From: Dermatemys mawii
Taxonomy: Eukaryota > Chordata > Testudines > Dermatemydidae
Assembly: GCA_007922305.1 (NCBI GenBank)
Contig: ML677385.1
Coordinates: 9,992,470-10,056,469 of the forward strand
Reading direction: 5' to 3'
DNA: 64,000 bases
Below, piece after piece: positions 1 through 9,905 of the stretch. Below the pieces are notes generated by a model that had not been told where the DNA came from, made no database searches, and saw only the letters and a list, made by a program, of their open reading frames with translations. Numbering within the stretch: position 1 is the first letter of the stretch; every line of letters starts with the position of its first letter. The translations under genes were made by a program, and so were the position numbers.

Positions 1-900
1 TGTGAAAGATGTCTGCTGGTGAAATCTGTCAGGAAATAAGTGGGAGAGCCAAAGGAGGAGGTAGCTAGGTTGAGGATCATCCATGCCCACAAGGAATTCC
101 TTGAGAGCTTTCATATGGAGGAGTCCAGGACTGAGGAAACTATCCAGCTGTTACACGACTGGGGGAGGAGGATATGACTCTGTCACAAAAAGGGCACTGA
201 CGCTGGTTACTTCTGTCAGCAGTCAGTGCCCCACCACCTGCTCCCATCCCACCCACCTTTGTGATGAAGAATCGTTATGCTTCCTGGGCAAGAAGTGATG
301 AGGAATCACCCCCAAAGGTGGAAAAGGAGAAACCATGTATCCCCAAGGCTGGGAGAATTGCAGCCATGATTCCCAGAAAGAAACATGGCATAGTCGTGGT
401 TGGTGACTCTCCTCTGAGTGGGATGGAGGCAGCCGCCTGACATGGCATCCCAGGACATATGCTGCCTGCCAGGGGCCCAAATCCAAAACATTATGGAGGG
501 ATTGTCAAGTATCATTCAGCCCTCTGACTCCTCTCCCTTATGACTCATCTATGTGGGCACTAATGATACTGCAAGGTATGACCCTCAGCAGATCAGAAGT
601 GACTACAGGATTCTGAGAGTAAGGGTAAAGGAGTTGGGGGTGCAGTTGGTATTCCCTTTGATCCTTCTGATCAAAGGTAGGGGCTCAGGCAGAGACAGGT
701 GCATCCTGGAGGTGAAGCCTACCAGTGAGATGAGGATGGTGTAGCCAGGAGGGCTTCAGCTTGACCATGAGATACTGTTCAGAGAAGAACAACTGCTAAG
801 CAGAGATGGGGTCCACCTTTGAGGAAGGGGAAGAGCATATTTGGAACAGAAAGGCTAACCTAGTGAGAAGGGGCTTAAACTAGGTTTGATGGGGTAGGTG
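1..900 (+). pseudogene. CR1 ORF1 remnant with SGNH/GDSL-esterase-like domain
   Basis: CR1 ORF1 encodes an RNA-binding accessory protein that in reptile and bird elements carries an SGNH-hydrolase (esterase) domain. The sequence before about 300 resembles the charged N-terminal part. Near 390-410 the translation gives VVVGDSPL, the GDS nucleophile block. At 553-560 it gives GTNDTA, the conserved GxND block, followed by a run ending in LLIKGRGSGRDR. Near 800-870 comes a C-terminal block preceding RRGLKLG. Frames change several times and stops occur between blocks, so no protein is made. The start is not in the window. Block order and spacing fit a single decayed ORF1 rather than chance matches. 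Confidence 0.8.
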
Positions 901-904
901 GGGA

Positions 905-972
905 TTAGCCCTGCTTTGAGCAGGGGTTTGGACTAGATGATCTCCTGAGGTCCCTGCCAACCCTGATACTGT
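905..972 (+). repeat. displaced CR1 3'-UTR fragment
   Basis: The stretch beginning CTGCTTTGAGCAGGGGTTTG and running through GACTAGATGATCTCCTGAGG looks like the end of a CR1 3' untranslated region. That sequence normally lies at the very end of the element, yet here it sits between the ORF1 and ORF2 remnants of copy 1. It resembles, in opposite orientation, the CR1 end at 8130-8346. It is either a tiny nested CR1 end or a recombination junction. Confidence 0.65.
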
Positions 973-1099
973 AGGTGACAAAATCCCATGGGTAAGTCAA
1001 AAACATGGAGACATGAGAGAAGAGTCTGAATTTGTGGGGAGCATGGGCTGTTATAGCAGGGATAAGGGAGTGGCAAGAGAAAATATGGGAGAAAATCCA

Positions 1100-1735
1100 A
1101 TCAGTATCATTGATATCTGCATACTAATGCGAGAAGTATGGGAAATAAGTAGGAAGAACTAGAAATGCTAGTTAATAAATACAACTATAATATGGTTGGC
1201 ATCACAGAGGCTTGGTGGCATAATACACATGACTGGGATATTTATATAGAAGGATGCAGATTGCTCAGGAAGGACAGGTAGGGACAAACGGGAAAAGGTG
1301 TTGCCCTATATATTAAAAATGTATAGACTTGGACTGAGGTTGAGATGGAAATTGGAGACAGACTTGTTGAAAGTTTCTGGTAAGGACACAAGGGGTAAAA
1401 AACCCAAGGACAATGTCATGGTAGGGGTCTACTAGAGACCACCTAACCAGGAAGAAGAGATGGATGAGACAGTTTTAAACTAACAAAATCATCCATAGCG
1501 CAAGACTTGGTGGTGATGGGGATCTTCAACTATTCAGACATCTGTAGGGAAAATAACTCAGAAGGGTACAGATTATCCAACAAGTTCTTGGAATGTATTG
1601 GAGACATTTTTTTTTTATTTCAGAACATGAAGAAAGCTACTAGGGGAGAGGAGGCTCTAGATTTGATATTGATGAATAGGGAGGAACTGGTTCAGAATTT
1701 GAAAGTGTAAGGCAGTTGAGGTGAAAGTGATCCTA
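1100..1735 (+). pseudogene. CR1 ORF2 endonuclease (APE-type) remnant
   Basis: This is the N-terminal endonuclease of CR1 ORF2, which nicks target DNA for target-primed reverse transcription. Across shifting frames I read TNARSMGNK near 1125, MVGITEAWWHNTHDW near 1195-1235 (the ITExWW signature), [16 protein letters not shown] near 1420-1465, and an open stretch at 1507-1710 beginning [20 protein letters not shown]. The last contains the GDFN-like block, here GIFN, so the Asp of that motif is lost. It ends with [17 protein letters not shown]. Stops and frameshifts separate the blocks. Confidence 0.8.
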
Positions 1736-1749
1736 AAATAGTAGAATTT

Positions 1750-2990
1750 GTGATTCTAAGGAATGGTAGGAGGAAAAACAGCATGATAATGGCTTTTAAG
1801 AAGACAGACTTCAGCAAACTCATTTCCATAAATGGAAATCATGTCTTACTAATCTATCAGAGTTCTTTGATGGGGTTAACAAATGTGAACAAGGGGGATC
1901 CATTGAACATAGTGTACTTAGATTACCAGGAAGCCTTTGACAAGGTCCCTTATCAAAGGCTCTTAAGTAAATCAAGTTGTTATGGGTTAAGAGGAAAGAT
2001 CCTTTCATGGACTGATAACTGGTTAAAAGACAGGGAACAAAGGGTAGGAATAAATGGTAAATTTTCCACATGGAGAGGGGTAACTAGTGGTGTTCCCCAA
2101 CAGTCAGTCCTAGGACCAATCCTATTCAACTTATTCATAAATGATTTGGAGAAAGGGGTAACAGTGAGGTGGCAAAGTTTGCAGATGATACTAAACTGTT
2201 CAGGATAGTTAAGACCAAAGCAGACTGTGAAGAACTTCAGAAAGATCTCACAAAAGTAAGTGACTGGGCAATGAAATGGCAAATGAAATTTAATGTGGAT
2301 AAATGTAAAGTAATGCACATTAGAAAAAATAACCTCAACTGTACACCCAGTATGATGGGGGTTAATTTAGCTATAACTAATCAGGAAAAAGATCTTGGAG
2401 TCGTCATGGATAGTTCTCTAAAGACATCCACACAGTGTGCAGCACAGTCAAAAAAGCAAACCGGATGTTAGGAATCATTTAGAAAGGGATAGAGAATAAG
2501 ACAGAGAATATCTTATTGCCCTTATATAAATCCATGGTGTGCCCACATCTTGAATACTGTGTGCAGATGTGATCTCCTCATCTCAAAAAGGATATGCTAG
2601 CATCAGAAAAGGTTCAGGCAAGGACAAGTAAAATGATTAGGGGTTTGGAACAGGTCCCATATGAGGAGAGATTAAAGAGGCTAGGACTTTTCCGTTTGGA
2701 AAAGAGGAGACTGAGTTGGAATAGGATAGAGGGATATAAAAGTATGAGTGGTGTGGAGAATGTGAATAAGGAAAAGTTATTTACTTGTTCCCATAATTTA
2801 AGAACTAGGGGCCACCAAATGAAATTAATGGGCAGCAGGTTTAAAACAAATAAAAGGAAGTTCTTCACACAGCACATAGTCAACCTGTGGAACTCCTTGC
2901 CTGAGGAGGTTGTGAAGGCTAGGAATATGATAGGGTTTAAAAGAGAACTGGATAAATGCATGGAGGTTAAGTCCATTAATGGCTATTAGC
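1750..2990 (+). pseudogene. CR1 ORF2 reverse-transcriptase remnant, internally deleted
   Basis: An open frame at 1750-2208 passes from an endonuclease-linker phrase ([10 protein letters not shown]) almost directly to the palm of the reverse transcriptase: [13 protein letters not shown] (motif A) and [19 protein letters not shown] (motif B, with Q where G is usual). A frameshift then leads to 2169-2471 with KFADDTKLF (motif C, FADD) and DKCKVMHI. A third frame at 2594-2989 gives the C-terminal domain (RMIRGLEQVPYEERLKRLGLF-like text, then HNLRTRGHQMKL and FKRELDKCM). The fingers subdomain upstream of motif A is missing. Catalytic aspartates survive, but the frame is broken at least twice. Confidence 0.88.
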
Positions 2991-3195
2991 CAGGCTGGGT
3001 AAGGAATGGTGTCCCTAGCCTCTGTTTGTCAGAGGGGGGTGATGGATGGCAGGAGAGAGATCACTTGATCATTACTTGTTAGGTTCGCTCACTCCGGGGC
3101 ACCTGACATTGGCCACTGCTGGGAGACAGGATACTGGGCTGGATGGACCTTTGGTCTGACCCAATACGGCCATTCTTATGTTCTTCTGCTTTTAT
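2990..3195 (+). repeat. CR1 copy 1 3' untranslated region and tail
   Basis: This sequence follows the reverse-transcriptase C-terminus and carries the phrase ACTGGGCTGGATGGACCTTT, ending CCATTCTTATGTTCTT. The last ten bases recur just downstream in TTTTATGTTCTTA, as expected for the short tandem tail of CR1 elements, which lack a poly(A) tail. Confidence 0.8.
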
Positions 3196-3199
3196 GTTC

Positions 3200-4750
3200 T
3201 TAGCAGGAAGACAAAGGACAGGGTATGCCCATTACTCAATGAAGAGGGGGGAAAAACAATAACAGAAAATTTAGAAACGGCACAAGTACTAAATTACCTT
3301 TTTGTTTTGGTTTTCACCAAAAAGGTTAGTAGCAATTGGACATCTAACACAATGAATGCCAGGGAAAATAAGGTAGGATGAGAGGCTAAAATAGGGAAAG
3401 AACAAGTTAAAATGATTTAGACAAATGACATATGTTCAGGTCAAAAGGGCCTGATGAAATACATCCTTGAATACTCAAGGTGCTGACTGAGGAGATATCT
3501 GACCCATTAGTGATTATCTTCAAAAAGTCCTGGGAGACAGAAGAGTTTCCAGAGGACTGGAAAAAGGTATATAGTGCCAATCTGTGTGAAGGACAACCCA
3601 GGGGTTTACAGACCAGCCATCTTAACTTCAGTATCTGGAAAGATAATGGAGAAAATAATTCACCAATCAAGTTGTAAACACCTAGAAGATGATAAGGTGA
3701 TAAGTCACCTTGGGTTTGTCAAGAACAAATTGTGTGAAACCAACCCTATAGCTTTCTTTGGCAAGGTAACAAGCCTGGTGGATAAGTGGGGAGCGGTAGA
3801 TGTGGTATATTGTTACTTTAGTAAGACTTTTGATACTGTCTTGCATAACCTTCTAATAAACAAACTAGGGAAATACAACCTAGGTGGAGAGACTATAAGG
3901 TGAGTGCATAACTGGTTCGAAAATCCGTTCCAGAGAGTAATCATCAGTGATTTACAGTCAAGCTGGAAGAGCATAGTGAGTGGGATCCCTCAAGGATCAG
4001 TTCTGGGTCTGGTTCCGGGAGTGCTGCAGCACCACCACTCCAGGTTTTACACAGGGCTCTGCTCCCAGCCCTGCATTCTAGGTCCTGGCCCCATGCTTGA
4101 AGGTCCCGGCCACTGGCCCTACACCTACTTTTCTGGACCTGGACTCAACCAGTGGCCCTGCACATCCTTTTCCTTCCCTCCACCCCCACCATGCAGCCAC
4201 CATGCCTCCGCTTCTGCCCTACACGCAGCTGCTGGCCCCATACCTGAGGTCCTGTCTGCCAGCCCCGTGCCCACTCCCAGCTCTGGCCTCAGCCTTGGCC
4301 CACTTACCCCTGTGCGGGTCCCCCCTCCCGCAGACATTGGTCTGCTCTTAGTCCCAACTCTGGAACAGGAGGTAAGGGGGCTGGATTTTAGCACCCCCAC
4401 TATTAAAAATGTTCCAGTACCTCTGTCTGGTTCTGTTCAATATCTTCATCAATTATTTAGATAATGGCAGAGCAGACACTTATAAAGTTTGTGGATGATA
4501 CTGTGCTGGAAAGGGCTGCAAGTGTTTTGGAGGAAAAGATTAAAATTCAAAATGATCTGGACAAATTGGAGAAATGGTCTGAAGTAAATAGGATGAAATT
4601 CAATACGGACTAAAGCAAAGTACTCCACATAGAAAGGAACAATAAGTTGCACACGCATAAAATGAGAAAAGACTGCCTAGGAAGGAGTGCTGCAGAAAGG
4701 GCTTTTGGGGTCAGAGTAGATCCCAAGCTAAATATTAGCAGTCATAAAAT
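3200..4750 (+). mobile_element. CR1 LINE copy 2, split by a hAT-type element
   Basis: A second CR1 runs in the same direction, starting right after the tail of copy 1. It holds only the reverse-transcriptase part of ORF2 and is interrupted at 4016-4425. It belongs to the same lineage as the copy at 58930-60150: both contain GATAAGGTGATAAGT followed by the matching TTTGTCAAGAACAAATTGT. Its 3' untranslated region is absent, and the sequence changes at about 4750 into another repeat. Confidence 0.85.
3200..4750 (+). pseudogene. CR1 reverse transcriptase remnant (copy 2)
   Basis: Frames between 3178 and 3910 give, in order, VCPLLNEEGGKTITENLETA, VLTEEISDPLVIIFKKSW, EEFPEDWKK, ICVKDNPGVYRPAILTSVSG (fingers motifs), KTFDTVLHNLLINKLGKYN (motif A region) and, at 3985-4003, GIPQGSVLG (motif B). 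After the inserted element the coding text resumes with LFNIFINYL, then KFVDDTVLE near 4485 (motif C, FVDD), NRMKFNTD and AERAFGVRVDPKLNIS up to 4740. Several frameshifts and an in-frame stop are present. Removing the inserted element with one target duplication leaves the motif B frame continuous, so the insertion hit an already recognisable CR1 and did not itself cause the other damage. Confidence 0.85.
4016..4425. mobile_element. hAT-type non-autonomous element (410 bp) nested in CR1
   Basis: A GC-rich block interrupts motif B of the CR1 reverse transcriptase. It is flanked by identical 8-bp copies of TCTGGTTC at 4008-4015 and 4426-4433; a ninth flanking G also matches on the left. Its ends form a degenerate inverted repeat: the left end CGGGAGTGCTG against the reversed right end CAGAGGTACTG differ only by A/G transitions. 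The 8-bp duplication and CAG-type terminus are typical of hAT transposons. The interior has open frames (for example 4097-4351) but they are low-complexity Pro/Ser/Leu text, with no transposase motif. Confidence 0.8.
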
Positions 4751-4769
4751 TCTATATTTCTTTTTTCAT

Positions 4770-4854
4770 CCTATCAAAAAACAACATGGTATCTTTTTCA
4801 CCAGACTCCTTGACTCCAACCTGACAGTGGGAATGAACTTTAACTAGGGGTAAC
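4770..4854 (+). repeat. LTR-like repeat fragment, shared with 60157-60240
   Basis: The stretch containing ACTCCTTGACTCCAACCTGA and GAATGAACTTTAACTAGGGG matches 60157-60240 at roughly nine bases in ten over its second half. In the other copy it continues into about 800 bp with a TATA-like box and an AATAAA signal; here it stops after about 85 bp. Both copies lie immediately 3' of a CR1 of the same lineage. Confidence 0.6.
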
Positions 4855-6486
4855 GAGCAGACAGGTTCTGCTAACAAGGAAGGAATAGTACAGTTAGGTC
4901 AGGGAAAATTTTATATTTATATTGCAGTGTGCTATGAGAGATCGTATATGTATGCTGAACAAGGAGTGCAAACAATGAGTACAGTTGTCTGTACACACAG
5001 CACATGCCAAAGGCCGAGCCTGGATCAGTCACACTTGTTGTGTAGGTGTGTATTGTTACTACAACAGTGCCAGATTGTTGAGAACATTCATTTATTAAAG
5101 TTTCTAAGTATTTTGAGAGTCTCAGATGCTTTTTAGTGTAAGTGAAAAATGGCAATGTGTAGAGGGAGACATGCAGAAAATGAATCACATATTTCTTTTT
5201 GGCCACTTTGGATTACATTTTGAATTAATCAGCTGGTAGCAGTCACTCAAACACAAACTTTGTTCAGAGGAGTCCTTATCAGCAATTTATCTCACTTAGA
5301 TGAAAAATGGTATTGGTGGTTGGATTGTAACGCATGCATCCCTGTGATGGTGATTTCTCTTTGTTTAAATGATATCACCATAGATTACTCAAAATTTACT
5401 GAAATCTACTCTGTTGTAAAGAAGGAAAATTTTGCTTAGTAGATAACAGCAGCTGTGGTTTCATCCTTCTTTCATTGCACCATAGGTGATGCTAATGCTA
5501 TTATACTATGAAATAAAATAACATGATCTCTCTGGAAGTAGCAGTTTTTGAAGGAAAACATTACATACCAAAGCAATCTTTTCTGGTCATCTCTGGCTTT
5601 TTTGTTGTTCGTGCTGTATCACAAAGGCAAACTCTCTCTCTCCAAATTTTGTAGCTGTATTTCTGCTAAACTGGCTTCGTTCTTAGGATTATATCTGCCA
5701 GTAGTGGGGGCTAAATGCAATAGAATGCGCACTGTATTCTTAAGTACAAAGATTCATAGAAAGTTCCTCTCTCTCGTCTAGGCATGTATGTAATATAGTG
5801 TATGTGCATATAGAAATATTGATGCTTGGGAAGGGCAGAGAGAAAATAAAAGGTATATGCTTATGAATTAAGCTTTGCTAAAAATTGTCAAGCGTTTACA
5901 GTGTATTTCCAAGCTGGTAGTTTCCTCCCTTGGATTTGTTCTGACCAAGGCTTTGGTTTCTCCCCTGGGTTTGTTCTGCAGGTAAGCTTCTTTGAAAGAT
6001 TCAGACGGTAAATTGAAAGAGTTAAATGCTTTGTTATTTATTTACCAATTTAACTGGAATGTTAATGTAAGACTGGTTCTACTGACAAGAGTAGAATCTA
6101 TAGCCACTCTGTTTGCAAAGAAAAGAATCTGAGGCTTTAGGAGCTAGGAATGGCAACAGCATTTACGATGCCAGTGTAAGAAAATATTTAATGTTAACGT
6201 TTTCTTAAAAATTCAGGTGGTGGCGTGTTTTTGTTCATTCTTTTGATCTTGCAAATCAATCAGGGAAGGAGGGAGATTCACTTTATATATAATTTCTGGC
6301 ATTTATTCATGTCACTGCCGGCTTCCATAAACCATCTTTCCTTTCCCACCTAAGATACCAGTCTCGTTTTTTAATGTAGAAAAATCAATTAGATGTTGTT
6401 TCTTAAATTTAAATGAAACAAAATAGTAGAGAAGAAAAAATAGATTGGGGGAAATGCAATAAATCATTTTTATAATAGAAATTATA
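4855..6486. other. unannotated AT-rich stretch
   Basis: No coding or repeat family is recognised. Open frames here (for example 5548-5781) are short and lack motifs. A weak direct repeat of about 26 bp (GTTTCCTCCCTTGGATTTGT at 5920 and its relative at 5956) is the only structure noted. Confidence 0.5.
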
Positions 6487-8060
6487 TAGAGACTTTAAGA
6501 TGAGAAGGGACCATCATGATTATCTAGTCTGACTTTCTGCATATCGTAGGCCACAGAACCTCACCTATCCTCTCCTGTAGAAGGCCCATAACCTCTGACT
6601 AAGTTGCTGAAGTCCTCAAATCTTTATTTAAAGACTGAAGTTACAGAGAATCCATTTAATTTAGTTCAAAGCAGCAAGTGACCCATGATGCAAAGGAAGA
6701 TAAAAACAAACAAAGAAACAAACAAAAAAACAGTCTCTGTCAATCTGCAATGAGAGAAAATTCATTCCTGCCCCCAGATATGGTGATCAGTTAGAGCCTG
6801 AGCATGAGGGCAATACTCACCAGTCAGACATCTGGGAAAGAATTCAGAGCCCTCTAGTCTCTGCTCTGGGGAGATACTTGCTAATAGCAGTATGGGTCCT
6901 ATGCCATAGTAAGCAATCTCATCATGCCATCCTCTCCATAAACTTAAAATGCTAATTTTTGAAACAAATCACTGTTCCTCTGATCATCAGAGTAGACCTT
7001 CTCTGCACATGTTCTTAAACGTCGAAGTGCAGAATTACACCCACTATTCCAGATGGGGCTTACCAGTGCTTTGTGTAATGGTAATAATATTTCCCCATCT
7101 CTACTGGAAATAATGCATCCTTGGATTTCATTAGCTTTTTTCATGGTTGCATCATATTGGTGGCTCATAGTCATCCTGTGATTGACCAATACAACCAGGT
7201 CTTTCCTCTTCCTCTCTCACTTTCAACCTATGCGTCTCATCTTAGAGTGAAAATTCTTGTTGATAGTCCCTAAATGTATTACCATGCACTTTACGCTATT
7301 AAATTTCATCCCATTTATATTATTACTATTTTCAAGGTCATCTAGATCATCTTGTATGTCATTCCAGTCCTCTTTGATATAGCAATCCCTCCCAACTTTT
7401 ATTAGCAGTGTCCCACTTTTAGAGTTAAGGTCATTCATCCCTCCCACCTAACATTTCACCCTTCAGCAGGACCCACTGTAGTCTCCTCTTTACCCAGTTC
7501 CTTACCCAACTTTTAATTTTCATGTTAATCCCCATCTTTAATTTCCTGTGTGGAACCATGTCAAATTATTTACTGAAACCCATATAGATTAGATGTACTG
7601 CATTTTCTTTTTGTTTAGAAAATAAGTTATTGTCTCAAAGAGATCAGGTTGATTTGGGACAATCTACCTTCTCTAACAACATGTTGTATTTTATCTCAAT
7701 TACCATTTACCTTAATATCCTTAACTTCTCCCTTTCATAATTTTGTTCTAAGACTTTGTACACAACAGAAGTTTCCTAGTTTCCTAGATCACTTTTGGTT
7801 TTGCTTTCTTAAATACAGGTACTATCTTTTCAATTATCCAAACACAAAGTACAATTCCTGAGTTTACAGATTCATTAAAAATCCTTGCGACTGGGCTTGC
7901 AATTTCATATAACGGTTCCTTTACTAGTCTTGATTGGAGATAGTCCATCCTTTCCCCATATTTGGTCCCATTAAGATATTTGAGTTTGGCTTCTGCTTTG
8001 GATGTGCCAATTTTTACTTCCATATTCTTGGGCCAATTAGCCACTTTGAGACTGTCTTCA
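6487..8060 (-). mobile_element. L3-like CR1 LINE, reversed and decayed
   Basis: This is a CR1-clade LINE of the L3-like lineage read right to left, with its 3' end at the left. The end contains GAGAAGGGACCATCATGATT, the same motif as the 3' end of the copy at 35030-36885 in the other orientation. The 3' UTR runs about 6487-6940 and then gives way to coding remnants. The element lacks ORF1, the endonuclease and much of the reverse transcriptase. Confidence 0.8.
6944..8044 (-). pseudogene. L3-like CR1 reverse-transcriptase remnant
   Basis: On the minus strand the frame at 8044-7784 gives VKEPLYEIASPVARIFNESV then WIIEKIVPVFKKAKPK (fingers). The frame at 7447-7223 gives DDLDDLENSNNINGMKFNSV then KCMVIHLGT, the region after the catalytic FADD motif. 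The frame at 7189-6944 gives MSHQYDATMKKANEIQGCI then ILLPLHKALVSPIWNSGCNS, the C-terminal domain (KANxILGCI and LYKALVRP motifs). The palm between 7784 and 7447 is unreadable. Motif order fits a single element with several frameshifts. Confidence 0.8.
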
Positions 8061-8129
8061 AGTTCCTCATTACTCTTAACTGAGGCAAAAGTATTTGTTC
8101 AGGTTAGTGGCAACATCTAGATTATCTGT

Positions 8130-8346
8130 AGAATCATAGAATCATAGAATATTAGGGTTGGAAGAAACATCAGGAGGTCATCTATTCCCTTAAAGCAGGG
8201 CTAACCCCAACTAAATCATCCATCCAGGGCTTTGTCAAGCCTGACCTTAAATCAATCCCAGTTCTCTCAGCCTCTCCTCATAAGTCATGTGCTCCAGTCT
8301 CCTAATCACTTTTGTTGCCCTCCTCTGGTCTCTTTCCAATTTTTCA
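8130..8346 (-). mobile_element. CR1 3' end, reversed
   Basis: The left edge GAATCATAGAATCATAGAAT is the tandem 3' tail of a CR1 subfamily, followed by the reversed 3' UTR (GGTTGGAAGAAACATCAGGA) and by reversed C-terminal coding sequence near 8260-8345 (CAGCCTCTCCTCATAAGTCA, then GTTGCCCTCCTCTGGTCTCT). It is a typical 5'-truncated copy; there is a small deletion between UTR and coding part. Confidence 0.85.
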
Positions 8347-8642
8347 ACCAGTTAGGGGATGTGGACCTGAGGCTGTAAAGCAGTGGTCAGCAACGTCAGC
8401 ACGTGGGACCGCAGGTAAGTACCCTTAGCTGGCCCCACTGCTTTATTTATGTGCCGGCTCGCCGCGTGCTGCTTCTCACGGCCCCCATTAGACCAGAATG
8501 GTGAACCACGGCCAATAGGAGCTGCAGGAAGTGGTGCATGGCAAGCCGGCAGGTAAATAAAGCAGTGGGGCCAGCTAAAGGTACTTACCCTGACGTTGCC
8601 GACCACTGCTCTACATCCTCAGGCCCACATCCCATAACTGGT
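8347..8642. mobile_element. foldback (long inverted-repeat) element
   Basis: The two halves are reverse complements. The outer arms start ACCAGTTAGGGGATGTGGAC on the left, against the reversed right arm ACCAGTTATGGGATGTGGGC. Inner blocks at 8381 and 8608 form CAGTGGTCAGCAACGTCAG against CAGTGGTCGGCAACGTCAG, and further in AGCTGGCCCCACTGCTTTAT is present in both arms. The left arm has an extra 15 bp or so near 8399. The CAGTGGTC block looks like a hAT terminus, but the symmetry continues about 34 bp beyond it, so the hAT-like ends are not the outer boundary. No target duplication was seen. Confidence 0.75.
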
Positions 8643-8964
8643 GGGTGGGATGGGATCACCTTCCCCACCCACTTTTCTATACCTTATAGTGTCAACCAGA
8701 GCTTCCTGACATTATTTTATAGTATTTACAAAATCATTGTTGTTTTGCAGGGCTTCAGCATGAAATGATATAGTCTAACTTTACTGTATGCTATTGATTA
8801 CCATTTTTGCATTAGGTTGGCCAAATTGCTGCAAGTCAGTGATTTAATGGATTTTTGCTCACTTACATCTTCGATATATTTGGCTTGCAGTCTGTTTGCC
8901 TTTGTCTTCCTTTTACTGTATATTTGAAGGCAATCCGAATACTTTGCTAATCTGTACAACTGTG

Positions 8965-9075
8965 ATCGTAATACTTAAGTACCTCACAGGACTGTTGTGA
9001 GGATTAATTAGTTAATGTTTGTATAGTGCTTTGAAAATGTGAAGCACCAAACAAGGGTTTATTATTGTTAACAAA
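8965..9075 (+). mobile_element. MIR-type SINE fragment
   Basis: TACCTCACAGGACTGTTGTG, GAGGATTAATTAGTTAATG and TATAGTGCTTTGAAAATGTG follow the order of the MIR core and 3' part (CTCACAGGGTTGTTGTGAGG then GCGCTT). MIRs are old tRNA-derived SINEs of amniotes. Only the second half is preserved. Confidence 0.65.
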
Positions 9076-9691
9076 GTAATAGCTGTGATGTGTCATTTTC
9101 TGACACTGCTGTATTGATATGATGTCAAGTTCCTGTTTGACCTTGAACATGCTTAATGACTATTCTGCAGCACTTCTAATATGAAAAAGACTAAGTCTAT
9201 TATCTGTAACTGTAGCAGCTAGCCAAACTGTGGCAAAATTCTATTCCCATTATGATTTCTGGACAGTTTGTAACAATGAATTTATTCAGTGCACATGTTT
9301 ATTCACTTTTATAATGTTAGTATGAAACCATAAAAATACATATAGCTCTGCTGATGTCTGGTGTCTTAGTACTATGAACAAAAAAGGAGTAAAATAGCAA
9401 AGCAATTACCTGACTATACATTAATCAAGTGCTCAGCTAAAGGGATGAATTTTCAGTCTTTCTTTGATGACAAAGTGTTTCTGTTTATAATATCAGGAGT
9501 CAACTAATTCCACAAATGTGGACACAAGAAGAAATATTAATGCTCCCAAGCGTCCCTCCCACTCCCTGAAATCCAATCAAACCAAATATCCCCTTCTGAT
9601 TTTTTTTAATTCATGACTTGAGAATAGCATAATCTGTTATAGGGATACTCTGATATGGTGGGAAAGTGGGTAGACACTGTCTACATGTTAC
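9076..9691. other. unannotated AT-rich stretch
   Basis: No gene, structured RNA or repeat family recognised; no long open frame. Confidence 0.5.
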
Positions 9692-9905
9692 TAAGGCCAT
9701 TTCTACACTACACAGTTAGGTTGATGTAAGACCAGGCTCTGTGCTCCCGAAACTTGCCCCTCTTAGGTTGCTGGAAGTTATCCTGGTGAGAATGCGTATC
9801 ACCAAACCAAAGAGGGTAGTGTGGACATGCACCACAAAATTACTGTCGTGGCTGTAAGTCAACCCAATACAGGTTGGCTTAAGTTTTTAGTGTAGACATA
9901 CTCTA
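9692..9905. mobile_element. short terminal-inverted-repeat element (TCTACACTA family)
   Basis: The left end contains GGCCATTTCTACACTA and the reversed right end AGTATGTCTACACTA. A 3-bp CTA flanks both sides. The same terminus type occurs at 25699-25992, 41347-41588 and 49354-49635. It is non-autonomous and has no coding capacity. A 3-bp duplication would suit a PIF/Harbinger-like mobiliser, but the class is not settled. Confidence 0.65.

Larger units (their letters stand above)
1..3195 (+). mobile_element. CR1 LINE copy 1, decayed, 5' end outside the window
   Basis: This is a non-LTR retrotransposon of the CR1 clade read left to right. In order it shows ORF1 with an esterase-like block, an ORF2 endonuclease remnant, a reverse-transcriptase remnant, a 3' untranslated region and a short 3' tail in which TTATGTTCTT occurs twice near 3176-3205. 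Stops and frameshifts break every domain, and much of the N-terminal half of the reverse transcriptase is missing, so the copy cannot be active. A 3'-UTR-like CR1 fragment lies out of place at 905-972. The next CR1 copy follows directly in the same orientation, which suggests that one inserted into or beside the other. The family call is from recognised protein motifs; the subfamily is not determined. Confidence 0.9.

Noticed and set aside
3904..4464. 186-codon open frame
   Set aside because: It joins the end of a broken CR1 motif B to the GC-rich hAT-type element; the protein-like part is Pro/Ser/Leu low complexity.
8352..8768. Open frames on both strands over the foldback element
   Set aside because: Frames in an inverted repeat mirror each other; no motif is present.
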